From contig CAMMBV010000004.1 in assembly GCA_946494335.1 (NCBI GenBank), positions 35,010 through 99,009 of the forward strand: a stretch of 64,000 nucleotides of DNA, read 5' to 3'. Below, piece by piece: positions 1-9,682 of this stretch; within the stretch, counting starts at the first letter, position 1; each line of letters starts with the position of its first letter. The position numbers were made by a program, and so were the translations under genes. The notes under the pieces were generated by a model, which saw only the letters and a program-made list of their open reading frames with translations, was not told the origin of the DNA and did not search any database. The DNA comes from an uncultured Ruminococcus sp. (GTDB taxonomy: Bacteria; Bacillota; Clostridia; Lachnospirales; Lachnospiraceae).

Positions 1-2
1 CA

Positions 3-1505
3 AACGATGCATTCAAACCTGTGACAAAATACTGGGATCGTATTACACGTCCGGAACATATTATGACAGCGCTCATCAACGCAATGCGTGTGCTGACAGA
101 TCCGGCTGAGACCGGAGCTGTTGCCATCGGACTTTGCCAGGATGTAGAAGGTGAATCCTATGATTTCCCGGATTACTTCTTCCAGAAGAGAGTTCACAGA
201 ATCACAAGACCGGTTGCTGTTGACGAGGAACTGGAAGATGTGGCTGAAGTGATCGCCAACGCAAAGAAACCGCTTGTTATCGTGGGCGGCGGTGTAAAAT
301 ATTCTCTGGCAGGAGAGACAGTGGAAAACTTCTGCGAAGAGTTCAAGATTCCCTTTGGAGAAAGCCAGGCCGGCAAGAGCGCCTGCAAATCCAGCCATCC
401 TTACTGCCTGGGCGGTATCGGCGTAACAGGTACGCTGGCATCCAACGTAATTGCAAGAGACGCTGATGTTGTAATTGCTATCGGAAGCAGACTTTCCGAC
501 TTTACAACAAGCTCAAAATGGCTGTTCAAAAATGACGATGTAAAATTTGTTACCATTAATAACAATAAATATCACGCATATAAGATGGACGCTGTAAAAG
601 CTGTCGGCGACGCAAAAGTGACCATCGAAGCTCTGGCTGAGAAACTGAGAGCAAGAAAATATGTTTCCTCTTATAACGGAGAAATCGAAGACGTTAAGAA
701 ACAGTGGGATGAAGAGATGAAACGTCTGGCCGGCATTGAATATACAGGCGATGATTTCGAGCCGATTATCAAAGACAGAGATCCGCGTACTGTTCCTGAA
801 TTCGTAAAGATGACAGGCGGCGTTATCACACAGACAGCTGCTCTGGCTGCTATCCGTGAGGTGATCGATAAAGATGCAAACTATATCACAGCCGGCGGAA
901 GCCTTCCCAGCTGTTCACAGAGAATGTGGACTACAGACAAACGGGGCGGATACCATGCGGAGTACGGATATTCCTGTATGGGATATGAAGTGGCTGCTTC
1001 CATGGGTGTTAAAATGGCAGATCCGGACAACGAAGTATATGCAGTTGTAGGTGATGCAAGCTTCCAGATGCTGCACAGTGAAATTATGACAATTATGCAG
1101 GAAAGACAGAAAGTTAATATTCTGGTATTTGATAACTGCGGTTTCGGTTGCATCAACAACCTGCAGATGACTCATGGTATCGGAAGCCTGGCAACAGAGT
1201 TCCGTTACACAGACGGCAAGAAACCGACCGGCGACCTGATTCCGGTTGACTATGCGAAGATCGCAGAGGGATATGGACTGAAATCCTATACCTGTAAAAC
1301 AATTGCAGAACTGAAAGCAGCTCTTGAAGATGCCAAGAAACAGACAGTAGCCTGCCTGTTCGACCTGAAAGTTATTCCGAAGACCATGACAGACGGATAT
1401 GAATCCTGGTGGGATGTGGGAATGGCCACAACTTCTGAGAAGGAGAGCGTTCGCAAAGCCTGGGAAGAAGTAAAAGAAGGAAGAGCAATCGCAAGAAAAT
1501 ATTAA
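3..1505 (+). CDS. iolD: 3D-(3,5/4)-trihydroxycyclohexane-1,2-dione acylhydrolase, ThDP-dependent (5' end outside window)
   Basis: ORF in frame from base 3 with no start in window; ThDP-enzyme C-terminal motif (AVVGDASFQM...NNCGFGCINNLQ); followed by iolB/iolG/iolI/iolE. Confidence 0.93.
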   Translation, partial: NDAFKPVTKYWDRITRPEHIMTALINAMRVLTDPAETGAVAIGLCQDVEGESYDFPDYFFQKRVHRITRPVAVDEELEDVAEVIANAKKPLVIVGGGVKYSLAGETVENFCEEFKIPFGESQAGKSACKSSHPYCLGGIGVTGTLASNVIARDADVVIAIGSRLSDFTTSSKWLFKNDDVKFVTINNNKYHAYKMDAVKAVGDAKVTIEALAEKLRARKYVSSYNGEIEDVKKQWDEEMKRLAGIEYTGDDFEPIIKDRDPRTVPEFVKMTGGVITQTAALAAIREVIDKDANYITAGGSLPSCSQRMWTTDKRGGYHAEYGYSCMGYEVAASMGVKMADPDNEVYAVVGDASFQMLHSEIMTIMQERQKVNILVFDNCGFGCINNLQMTHGIGSLATEFRYTDGKKPTGDLIPVDYAKIAEGYGLKSYTCKTIAELKAALEDAKKQTVACLFDLKVIPKTMTDGYESWWDVGMATTSEKESVRKAWEEVKEGRAIARKY

Positions 1506-1512
1506 TTTTAAG

Positions 1513-1542
1513 TTCAGTGGAAGGCAGATGTCTTCCACTGAA
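1513..1542 (+). terminator. 11 bp hairpin between iolD and iolB, possible terminator or processing site
   Basis: TTCAGTGGAAG / CTTCCACTGAA perfect inverted repeat; only a weak T tract follows. Confidence 0.5.
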
Positions 1543-1578
1543 TTTGTATAAAGCGCAGACGTTCAGACGAAGGAGGTA

Positions 1579-2364
1579 TTGGGAAATATGGGAAAAGTAT
1601 TCGGTTATCCCGCCTGGAGTGAGGACGGGGAGCAGATCGTCACAGAGTATGAGGGCGATTATAAAGATATGATGATGGATATCCGGCTGTTTCGCATGAA
1701 AACAGGGGATATGAAAACTTTTAATAAGCCCGGGGAGGAAACTGCTTTTCTTCTTCTGCAGGGGAAACTTGCTTTTCAATGGGAGGAAGAGGAAAGACAT
1801 GTATCCCGAAAAGATGTATGGACAGAGGGGCTGTGGTGCCTTCATGTGTGCAGGGATACAAAAGTAACCATAACGGCGGAGTCTGACGATGTGGAAATAC
1901 TGGTACAGTCTACTCACAATCTCAGAGAATTTCCCGCAAAGTTTTATGGCCCCGAGGATATACCCTGGGTGGAAAGATGTCATGGAAAATACGGTGATAC
2001 GGCAAAAAGGAAAGTAACCACCATTTTTGATTATGAAACAGCTCCTTATTCCAATATGGTGCTTGGTGAAATCATGAATGATCCGGGGAACTGGTGCGGT
2101 TATCTTCCGCATACCCATCCGCAGCCGGAGGTATACTATTTCAAATTTGAGCGCCCCGAGGGGTTTGGCGCCAGCTTTGTAGGGGAAGATGTTTACTATA
2201 TCAAGGACGGCAGTTTCAGCGCTATCCCAGGCGGGAAAACCCATCCGCAGTCGGCGGCGCCGGGATACAGAATGTATATTGTTTGGATGATTCGTCATTT
2301 TGATGACAATCCCTGGACAGTGGGAACTTATGATGAGCGGTTTACATGGCTGGATGAGGTCTAA
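1579..2364 (+). CDS. iolB: 5-deoxy-glucuronate isomerase
   Basis: KduI/IolB-like sequence (GYLPHTHPQPEVYYFKFERPEGFG, FSAIPGGKTHPQSAAPGY); iol context. Confidence 0.92.
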   Translation: MGNMGKVFGYPAWSEDGEQIVTEYEGDYKDMMMDIRLFRMKTGDMKTFNKPGEETAFLLLQGKLAFQWEEEERHVSRKDVWTEGLWCLHVCRDTKVTITAESDDVEILVQSTHNLREFPAKFYGPEDIPWVERCHGKYGDTAKRKVTTIFDYETAPYSNMVLGEIMNDPGNWCGYLPHTHPQPEVYYFKFERPEGFGASFVGEDVYYIKDGSFSAIPGGKTHPQSAAPGYRMYIVWMIRHFDDNPWTVGTYDERFTWLDEV

Positions 2365-2401
2365 TAGCAGAAAAAGCAGAAAGTAACAGGAGTAGTGGCA
2401 T

Positions 2402-3448
2402 ATGGCAGTAACGTTGCAGCAAATAGCGGAAAAAGCAGGTGTTTCCAGAGGAACTGTTGACCGGGCGTTGAATAACCGGGGAAGAATCCGCCCGGAAGTG
2501 GCGGAAAAAATACGTCAGATTGCAGAGGAAATGGGATATCGCCCCAACCGGGCGGGAAAGGCTTTGGCGCTGACGAATCGTTCCTTTCGGATCGGCGTGA
2601 TTTTGCAGGAAACAGAAACGCCTTTCATGAAAGAGATTCTTCAGGGGATTGCAAAAGCCAGAGAAGAAGTGGAACATCTGGGCGGAGAAGTGATTCTCAA
2701 AGAGGTCAGGGGGATCAATACCAAGGCTGTGGTGGAAGCGATGGAGTCTCTTCTGGCAGACAATGTGCAGGCCATTGCCATCAATCCTGCTCAGAACCAG
2801 AGAACCAGTGACATGATTCAGACCTACATGACGCAGCATGAGATACCGATTGTAACGTTTAATACGGACATTGAGGACAGCGGACGTCTCTGCTATGTGG
2901 GGCAGGACGCTTACCAGTGCGGAAGAGCGGCGGCGGGACTCATGGGAGAAATTCTGGGAGGAAAAGGTATGGTGGCCACCGTATCCGGATACGAGACCAA
3001 TCCCAGTCTGAATAAAAGGTGCGAGGGATTCCGGGATGAGATTCTGGCAAGATATTCCGGGATGCAGGTGCGCTCTACAAGATATGCGTACAACAGCAAT
3101 GCCATTGCAGAAAATATTACAAGGGAAATGCTGGAACTGCATCCGAAGCTGGCCGGGATATTTATCACCACCGGAGTGGAGGCGGGCGTCTGCGCTGCGC
3201 TGGAAAAAGAGGGCAGACTTGGAAAAGTAAAACTGATTATTACAGATATTACTCCCGGTGCTGAAAAATGGTTTGAAAGCGGTGATATCTCTTTTGCAAT
3301 TCTTCAAAATGCGCAGGAGCAGGGGTATCGTCCGGTGATGATGCTGTTTGAATACCTGTTTGATGGAAAGAAGCCGGAACAGGAATTCTATTACACGGAT
3401 CTGACCATTGTCACCCGATATAATCTGCCGCTGGCGACGGAAAAATAG
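2402..3448 (+). CDS. LacI-family transcriptional regulator
   Basis: N-terminal LacI HTH (VTLQQIAEKAGVSRGTVDRALNNRGRIRPEVAEKI) plus periplasmic-binding-like domain. Confidence 0.93.
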   Translation: MAVTLQQIAEKAGVSRGTVDRALNNRGRIRPEVAEKIRQIAEEMGYRPNRAGKALALTNRSFRIGVILQETETPFMKEILQGIAKAREEVEHLGGEVILKEVRGINTKAVVEAMESLLADNVQAIAINPAQNQRTSDMIQTYMTQHEIPIVTFNTDIEDSGRLCYVGQDAYQCGRAAAGLMGEILGGKGMVATVSGYETNPSLNKRCEGFRDEILARYSGMQVRSTRYAYNSNAIAENITREMLELHPKLAGIFITTGVEAGVCAALEKEGRLGKVKLIITDITPGAEKWFESGDISFAILQNAQEQGYRPVMMLFEYLFDGKKPEQEFYYTDLTIVTRYNLPLATEK

Positions 3449-3457
3449 CTAAAAAGT

Positions 3458-3487
3458 GTCTGGAAAAATCAGCTATTTTTCCGGATT
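3458..3487 (+). terminator. hairpin after LacI gene
   Basis: TCTGGAAAAAT / ATTTTTCCGGA inverted repeat. Confidence 0.45.
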
Positions 3488-3515
3488 GCGTGCGCGTGAA
3501 CACAGGTGATATAAT
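3486..3515 (+). promoter_or_regulatory. sigma-A-type promoter upstream of iolG
   Basis: TTGCGT-18 bp-TATAAT with TGn extended -10. Confidence 0.6.
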
Positions 3516-3549
3516 TACGTCATAAAAGACAGACAGGAGGGCGACAAAT

Positions 3550-4551
3550 ATGTTGAAAGTAGGCGTGATAGGATGCGGAATGATCGGAAGGGAGCATATT
3601 AAAAGACTGAGTAAAAAGCTCCAGGGAGTCCAGGTGACGGCGGTCTCTGATGTGTATGAAGAGAGCGCCAAAAAAGCGGCTGAAATCTGCGGCGCCAGGG
3701 CATACAGCGATGCAGCGCAGGTGATAGCAGATCCTGCAGTGGAGGCTGTAGTGATTACGGCTCCGGGATTTGCCCATGCGGATATTGTGCTTCAGGCTAT
3801 AAAGGCAGGAAAACGGATTTTCTGTGAAAAACCCCTGGCCACAACGGCAGAAGACTGCAAAAAGATCGTGGAAGCGGAGATTGCCAGTGGAAAACACCTG
3901 GTTCAGGTAGGATTTAACCGCCGTTATGATAAGGGGTACCGCCAGTTGAAAGCGGTACTAGATGAAAAACAGCTGGGCGAGCCTCTGATGATTCACTGTA
4001 CACACCGGAATCCGGTTGTAGCGGATTCTTATACAACAGAGATGGCAGTACACGATACACTAATCCACGAAATTGACTGCCTTCACTGGCTGGTGGGTGA
4101 TGAGTATGAATCGGCTCAGGTCATATTTACGAAAAAAACAAAAAATGCGCTTCCTCATCTGCAGGATCCGCAGTTTATGATATTCCGCACAAAGGGCGGC
4201 CTGTGTATTGACGTTGAAGTGTTTGTAAACTGCAAGTTCGGATATGACATAAACTGTGAAGTGGTGTGTGAAGAGGGAACGGTAAAGCTGGCGGCGCCAT
4301 CTACACCCATTGTCCGCACAGATGCAAAAGTCTCAACGGGGATTGAGACCAGCTGGATCAATCGTTTTATTGAATCCTATGATACAGAACTTCAGGATTG
4401 GATTGATGCTGCCGGGGCTGGCGTGATCAACGGGCCCACTGCATGGGACGGATATGTTGCGGCAGTAACAGCGGATGCCTTTGTGAAAGCGCAGAAAACC
4501 GGAGCAGTGGAACCGATTACAACCGGAGCTATGCCGGACTTTTATAGATAA
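3550..4551 (+). CDS. iolG: inositol 2-dehydrogenase (Gfo/Idh/MocA family)
   Basis: GVIGCGMIGREHIKRL NAD-binding motif, CEKPLATT; iol context. Confidence 0.92.
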   Translation: MLKVGVIGCGMIGREHIKRLSKKLQGVQVTAVSDVYEESAKKAAEICGARAYSDAAQVIADPAVEAVVITAPGFAHADIVLQAIKAGKRIFCEKPLATTAEDCKKIVEAEIASGKHLVQVGFNRRYDKGYRQLKAVLDEKQLGEPLMIHCTHRNPVVADSYTTEMAVHDTLIHEIDCLHWLVGDEYESAQVIFTKKTKNALPHLQDPQFMIFRTKGGLCIDVEVFVNCKFGYDINCEVVCEEGTVKLAAPSTPIVRTDAKVSTGIETSWINRFIESYDTELQDWIDAAGAGVINGPTAWDGYVAAVTADAFVKAQKTGAVEPITTGAMPDFYR

Positions 4552-4654
4552 AGGAATCATCCCAGTATGCCGCAGGTAAACCTGCGCATTCTTCCTGATT
4601 CTTTTGCTGCTGGCTGAACTGTTACAAATAATAAAATGTTTTTACAGAAAATAA

Positions 4655-4683
4655 TTGCCAACTTGTTGAAAAAATTTTATAAT
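4655..4683 (+). promoter_or_regulatory. sigma-A-type promoter upstream of iolI/iolE
   Basis: TTGCCA-17 bp-TATAAT. Confidence 0.75.
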
Positions 4684-4729
4684 AGAAATATGCATTATTG
4701 CCATTTTATATTAAGGAGGATGTCAAAAA

Positions 4730-5572
4730 ATGAAAATCGGATTTAACGAAGCCACCGCTTTAAAATGCGAAGGCCAGTCTCTGATGGCAGACCTGGAAAT
4801 GTGCGAAAAATACGGATTTGACTATTTTGAAATTCGCTATGACTGCATCGCGAAATACATTCAGGAAGGCCATACACTGGAAGAGCTGGGCGAGTGGTTC
4901 AAAAACCACAACATCAAACCCTGGGCTTACAATACGCTGGAATTCTTTAACCAGCTGGATCCCTTCCAGACACTGGCTATGGACTGGCATCTGGACTGGA
5001 TTAAAAAAGTATGTGAAGCCATCGGTATGAAGATGCTGATTGCAGTTCCTTCCTTCAATGTAGGACTGGACAAAACAGTAGAGGAAATCAAAAAAGAAGC
5101 TGCAGCAAGACTGCGCTATATTGCTGAAAAGATGGGTCCGGATATCCGTGTATCATTAGAGTTCTGCGGTGTTCCAACCTGCTCCATCAATCAGTTCCAG
5201 ACCGCATACGATGTAGTGGAAGAAGTAGGTCTTCCCAATGTGGGCGTGACTCTGGATACCTTCCATTTCCATGAAATGGGTTCCAGCCTGGAAGCGCTTA
5301 AGAAAGCAGATCCGAAGAAAATCTTTGTATATCATCTGAATGACTGTGAAGATCTTCCTATTGGCTCCTGTGGTGATGACAAACGTCTGTGGCCGGAAGA
5401 GGGCGTAGTAGACCATGCTGGCATTGCAGCAGCACTCAACGAGATTGGATTTGACGGCGTATGCACCATTGAAGAGTTCCGTCCGGAATACTATGCAATG
5501 AATCATGAAGAGAACATCAAAAAAGCAGCTGAAGTAACGAAAGCTTTTGTTGCAAAATACTATAATAAATAG
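4730..5572 (+). CDS. iolI: 2-keto-myo-inositol isomerase
   Basis: Recognisable IolI sequence (MKIGFNEATAL...LEMCEKYGFDYFEIR; LDTFHFHEMGSSLEALKKAD); next to iolE. Confidence 0.88.
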   Translation: MKIGFNEATALKCEGQSLMADLEMCEKYGFDYFEIRYDCIAKYIQEGHTLEELGEWFKNHNIKPWAYNTLEFFNQLDPFQTLAMDWHLDWIKKVCEAIGMKMLIAVPSFNVGLDKTVEEIKKEAAARLRYIAEKMGPDIRVSLEFCGVPTCSINQFQTAYDVVEEVGLPNVGVTLDTFHFHEMGSSLEALKKADPKKIFVYHLNDCEDLPIGSCGDDKRLWPEEGVVDHAGIAAALNEIGFDGVCTIEEFRPEYYAMNHEENIKKAAEVTKAFVAKYYNK

Positions 5573-5609
5573 TACAATTAAATAAAATTATACCGAAAAG
5601 GAGAACGAG

Positions 5610-6506
5610 ATGTTAGATAAAAGCAAAGTTAAATTAGGAATTGCACCCATTGGCTGGACAAACGATGATATGCCGGATTTAGGCGCTGAAAATACATTTC
5701 AGCAGTGTGTCAGCGAGATGGCGCTGGCCGGATTCACAGGTTGCGAGATCGGAAATAAATATCCGACAGACCCGGATGAGCTGAACAAGGCTCTGAAGCT
5801 GAGAGGCATGACAATCTGTAACTCATGGTTTTCTTCTTTCCTTCTGACACAGCCCTATGAAGAGGTGGAAAAAGAATTCGTTGCAAAACTGGACTTCCTG
5901 AAAGCGGTTGGCTCAAAGGTAATCGGCGTATCAGAGCAGAGCTACAGCATCCAGGGCATGATGGATCAGCCCGTATGGGAAGGCAAGCATGTGATGAATG
6001 ACGATGAGTGGAAACTTCTGGTGGACGGACTGAACAAACTGGGAAAAATTGCCAGAGAAAAAGATATGTATCTGACCTTCCATCATCATATGGGAACTGT
6101 TGTACAGACAGAAGAAGAAATTGACCGTTTCATGGACAGCGTAGATCCCAACTATGTATTCCTTCTGTTTGACAGCGGACACTGTACTTTCGCAGGAATT
6201 GACCCTGTTAAAGTTCTTGGCAAATACATCGGCAGAACAAGACATATCCATCTGAAAGACGTTCGTATGGAAATGGCAAAGAAATCAAAAGAAGAACGCT
6301 GGAGCTTCCTGAAAGGTGTTCGTAACGGCGTGTTTACGGTTCCGGGCGATGGCGATGTGGACTTTGCACCGCTTTTTGATATCATTGAAAAATCAGGCTA
6401 TGAAGGATATGTTCTGGTAGAAGCAGAGCAGGATCCTGCTGTTGCCAATCCTCTGGAGTATGCGATCAAAGCAAGAAAATATATCGCAGAGAAGACAGGT
6501 TTATAA
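5610..6506 (+). CDS. iolE: myo-inosose-2 dehydratase
   Basis: IolE-like (KLGIAPIGWTNDDMPDLGAENTFQQCVSEMALAGFTGCEIGNKYP). Confidence 0.94.
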   Translation: MLDKSKVKLGIAPIGWTNDDMPDLGAENTFQQCVSEMALAGFTGCEIGNKYPTDPDELNKALKLRGMTICNSWFSSFLLTQPYEEVEKEFVAKLDFLKAVGSKVIGVSEQSYSIQGMMDQPVWEGKHVMNDDEWKLLVDGLNKLGKIAREKDMYLTFHHHMGTVVQTEEEIDRFMDSVDPNYVFLLFDSGHCTFAGIDPVKVLGKYIGRTRHIHLKDVRMEMAKKSKEERWSFLKGVRNGVFTVPGDGDVDFAPLFDIIEKSGYEGYVLVEAEQDPAVANPLEYAIKARKYIAEKTGL

Positions 6507-6529
6507 TTACATATCATTGCATTTATGAG

Positions 6530-6582
6530 AGAAGCTGCTGTGAAACGGATAATTATTCTGTTTCACGGCGGCTCCTTTTTTA
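6530..6582. terminator. intrinsic terminator between convergent iolE and PucR gene
   Basis: GCTGCTGTGAAAC / GTTTCACGGCGGC stem followed by TTTTTTA. Confidence 0.8.
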
Positions 6583-8085
6583 TGTCTCAACATTTTGCTC
6601 TGATTCGAGACAGCGAAAAGAGAGCATGAGATATTCACGCTCGTAAGGGTCGTCCAGATTCAGAGCAAAAATGGCCGATGCTTTTTTGATGCGGTAAACC
6701 AGAGTGTTTTTATGCATAAACAGTTTTTGGGCCGTCAGAACCCGATCACGTTCACAGCGCAGGTAAACTTTCAGTATATGGTAAAAGGAGGTGTTTTTCT
6801 GTCGGTCGTATTTCAGAATACGATCAAGAGCAGGGTGAAGGGCCAGACGGCGGTAATCCGGCGGGCTGTTCAGGCTGGCAAGGTCTCTCAGGGCGCAGTT
6901 ATAGTAATGGCGTTTTCCAAAATTAAGGCAGGTTCTGGCCTGCATGTACTGTTGTTGTACATGCTCAATGCCGGGAAAAGAATAGCTGCAATGGCAGGTC
7001 AGATGCAGCATGTCGGCTATCTTCAGTATCCTTTCAGGGACGTCCGGGCCGGCATAATTACCGCTGTCGGTTATAGTGGGAGTCTCTACAGGCATGCAAC
7101 AGATGATTTCCCGCTCCTGTATTTGGCCTGAAGCAGGATGGATAAAAAACAGTGCCTCGGGGCAGTAGTTCTGCAGTGCGCTGACATGATAACGGTAAAC
7201 TTCCAGGCCGCCGTTTCCCTGTTTCAGAATGATGATGACGAAATGCATTTCAGGGTTCCATCCCAGCAGCTGATAAAAGGTGTTGTAACTGGAAGAATTC
7301 TGATTTTGGCCCAGCAAAAAATCCTGCAGCAGGCTGTGTGCCACAGTGCCCAGATCATCTGTTTCCTTTTTGGGAGCGGCCAGGCAAAGGGCCTGCCGCA
7401 GATAGATTGCCAGATGTCTGTGATATTCCTGAAAGGGTTCATTGCTGATGATGGTGAGATGACCGGTCATGGTATGGAATGCGTTTACCTGGCTGATCAG
7501 CATGGAGTAGGGGTAATTGTCCACTTTTTCTTCATAGAAGATTTCGCATTCCCATACCTGAGATGATTTTCTCAGGTACTGTCCCGTCTGCATATGCTGC
7601 AGTGAGTCAGGCGAGAGCGCCCCGTAATTCCAGAAATCATCCCAATTCTGGTTTACGCTTCCGACAGGGTACTGTCTGGAAAAGGCAGGAACCTGCAGGC
7701 TGGTTGTGGTGAAAAACATGGGACCAAAGATATCCTTGCAGGCGTCGATGATCGTCTGCTCCGGATTGTTTGTCTGAAGGGCGGAGAGCATTTTCAGTTC
7801 CCAGTTCTGATAAAAGGCAAAGGCGTCCATCAGGGCATCGAAAACGTCCTCCAGTTCATGGGTATTCAGGCTGATTACACTTTTCTTATGTACCAGCAGC
7901 ACTTCATCGGACTGGGAGTGTTCAAAAAAATCCCGGTTTCTCCCCACATAAAGATACTGAGGATTCGGCGCTTTTGCATAGGTGAAAAGACGGACGGCCA
8001 GGATGGTGGGACCGTCGTCGACAATAGTTGAGACCGGATGATAACGCCTGATCCAGTGTTCGATAATTGCCATACTCAGTTTCAT
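6580..8085 (-). CDS. PucR/CdaR-type transcriptional regulator
   Basis: C-terminal PucR-type HTH (RDRVLTAQKLFMHKNTLVYRIKKASAIFALNLDDPYEREYLMLSF). Confidence 0.85.
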   Translation of the reverse strand: MKLSMAIIEHWIRRYHPVSTIVDDGPTILAVRLFTYAKAPNPQYLYVGRNRDFFEHSQSDEVLLVHKKSVISLNTHELEDVFDALMDAFAFYQNWELKMLSALQTNNPEQTIIDACKDIFGPMFFTTTSLQVPAFSRQYPVGSVNQNWDDFWNYGALSPDSLQHMQTGQYLRKSSQVWECEIFYEEKVDNYPYSMLISQVNAFHTMTGHLTIISNEPFQEYHRHLAIYLRQALCLAAPKKETDDLGTVAHSLLQDFLLGQNQNSSSYNTFYQLLGWNPEMHFVIIILKQGNGGLEVYRYHVSALQNYCPEALFFIHPASGQIQEREIICCMPVETPTITDSGNYAGPDVPERILKIADMLHLTCHCSYSFPGIEHVQQQYMQARTCLNFGKRHYYNCALRDLASLNSPPDYRRLALHPALDRILKYDRQKNTSFYHILKVYLRCERDRVLTAQKLFMHKNTLVYRIKKASAIFALNLDDPYEREYLMLSFRCLESEQNVET

Positions 8086-8254
8086 AGAATAAAACCTCCT
8101 ATTTATGTCTGCAGGGACAAAAAACAGATTTTTTACAGTGCAATTTTATACTCCTCAGACATATACATAGAAAGAGGAATTAGATATATTAAATATAACG
8201 GATATTGATAAATATTACAACAAAAATCCAACGCTGATAAGAAGGAGGTAAGCT

Positions 8255-9484
8255 ATGGAAAACAATTTACAGGCAAGACAGGCGCGGGTAGATGCCGCAG
8301 TGGAATTAAGAGAAGGTGATCGGGTGCCTTTTGCCCCCAAGTTTGGTTATGGCGCATATGTCCAGGCAGCCGGAATCAGTATGTATGAAGGGCTGATGGA
8401 TCTTAGAAATATGAAACCCGGTGTGGAAAAACTGCTGACGCAGTATGAGATGGATTTATACTGGGGACCGGCTGCTTATCCTTCCAATGTGCTGGAGGTT
8501 TTAGATTCCGTAGCCATTAACTGGCCAAGCCCGGACGGACGTCTGAGCCGCAATTCCGGTTATCAGATCAATGATATTACTTATATGGATATTGATGATT
8601 ATGACGAATTTCTCAAAGATCCTTCTAACTTTTTTATGACGAAGGTTTATCCCCGCCGGCATAAAAAGTTAAAAGGACTGGCAAAGATGAGTTTTCAGGA
8701 TGTGGTAGAGTTCGGTCACTACGCATCGATGACTGCTTTCACAGATCCTGAGGTAAGAGAAGCGCTGCTTACTCTTATGAGTGCAGGCGAGCAGGCGGCG
8801 AAATGGGTGGCTGCTCAGGGAGAACTGGCGCAGCTGGCGCTGGAACTGCAGACGCCGCTGGGCTGTACCCTGGGACAGAATGCGCCTTATGATATGCTGG
8901 CGGACAATCTGCGGGGATATATCAATGTTCCCATGGATTTATTTGAGGTGCCGGATAAGGTGCTGGCATCCATAGATTTCTTTACCGATCTGGCGCTGAA
9001 AAATGTCAGAGGTCTGAAAGAGCAGGGTGTTCGTTATGTCTTCATGCCGCTGCATGGCGGAACGGATATTATGATGAGCAATGAGGATTATGAGAAATTC
9101 TACTGGCCCTCCCTTTATAGGGTTATGGAGGAGATCATCAATCTTGGCATGATTCCGTATGTGTTCCTGGAAGGACCGTACAATACCCGTCTGGAAATCC
9201 TCAAACAGGTGCCGAAGGGAAAAGTTATTTATATGTTCGAGCAGGTGGATATTGCGAAAGCGAAAAAGATTCTGGGAGATACTGCCTGCATCTGCGGAAA
9301 TCTTCCCTCTGCGGACCTTATCTACGGAAAGAAAGAGGATATCATAGAGAATACCAAACGTATGCTTGATATCTGCGCGCCGGGCGGCGGATTTATGATG
9401 GATTGTTCTATCGTAGTAGATCATTATGATGAGGAAAAATTCAGTGCCTGGTATGAGACAACTCTGGAATATGGACGTTATTAA
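8255..9484 (+). CDS. uroporphyrinogen decarboxylase-superfamily (URO-D) protein, substrate unknown
   Basis: URO-D-like fold signatures (VRYVFMPLHGGTDIMMSNEDYEKFYWPSLYRVMEEI; ACICGNLPSADLIYG). Confidence 0.8.
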   Translation: MENNLQARQARVDAAVELREGDRVPFAPKFGYGAYVQAAGISMYEGLMDLRNMKPGVEKLLTQYEMDLYWGPAAYPSNVLEVLDSVAINWPSPDGRLSRNSGYQINDITYMDIDDYDEFLKDPSNFFMTKVYPRRHKKLKGLAKMSFQDVVEFGHYASMTAFTDPEVREALLTLMSAGEQAAKWVAAQGELAQLALELQTPLGCTLGQNAPYDMLADNLRGYINVPMDLFEVPDKVLASIDFFTDLALKNVRGLKEQGVRYVFMPLHGGTDIMMSNEDYEKFYWPSLYRVMEEIINLGMIPYVFLEGPYNTRLEILKQVPKGKVIYMFEQVDIAKAKKILGDTACICGNLPSADLIYGKKEDIIENTKRMLDICAPGGGFMMDCSIVVDHYDEEKFSAWYETTLEYGRY

Positions 9485-9500
9485 GCGTAAAAATTCAGTG

Positions 9501-9529
9501 TTGACACAAAACGGTAAGTAGTATATAAT
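9501..9529 (+). promoter_or_regulatory. consensus promoter upstream of the urease operon
   Basis: TTGACA-17 bp-TATAAT, exact consensus. Confidence 0.88.
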
Positions 9530-9539
9530 ACCAACGAAC

Positions 9540-9581
9540 GAAGGCAAAGGTGCCGAAAATGACACCTTTGCCTTCTTTTTT
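9540..9581 (+). terminator. intrinsic terminator in the urease 5' leader (candidate attenuator)
   Basis: GAAGGCAAAGGTG / CACCTTTGCCTTC perfect 13 bp stem followed by TTTTTT, starting about 11 nt after the -10. Confidence 0.82.
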
Positions 9582-9591
9582 GGTGCGATAC

Positions 9592-9638
9592 GCCCTGCAA
9601 GTGGCTGCCGTGCCTGCACGAGCAGACATTTGCAGGGC
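9592..9638 (+). promoter_or_regulatory. long structured hairpin in urease leader
   Basis: GCCCTGCAAGTG / CATTTGCAGGGC outer stem with inner CTGC/GCAG and CGTG/CACG stems. Confidence 0.65.
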
Positions 9639-9682
9639 AGCGGACAACGCAACAGGTAAAAAGAACAACAGGAGGAGTGAAC

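Noticed and set aside
1372-3307. Long antisense ORFs (308 aa at 1372-2298, 321 aa at 2342-3307)
   Set aside because: They lie opposite well-recognised iolB and LacI genes, lack recognisable domains and have compositional features of frame shadows.
4567-4589. GCAGGTAAACCTGC hairpin downstream of iolG
   Set aside because: Short stem without a U tract; not enough to call a terminator or regulatory element.
6712-7566. Two plus-strand ORFs inside the PucR gene
   Set aside because: Antisense to a recognised regulator with a clear C-terminal HTH; no domain evidence.
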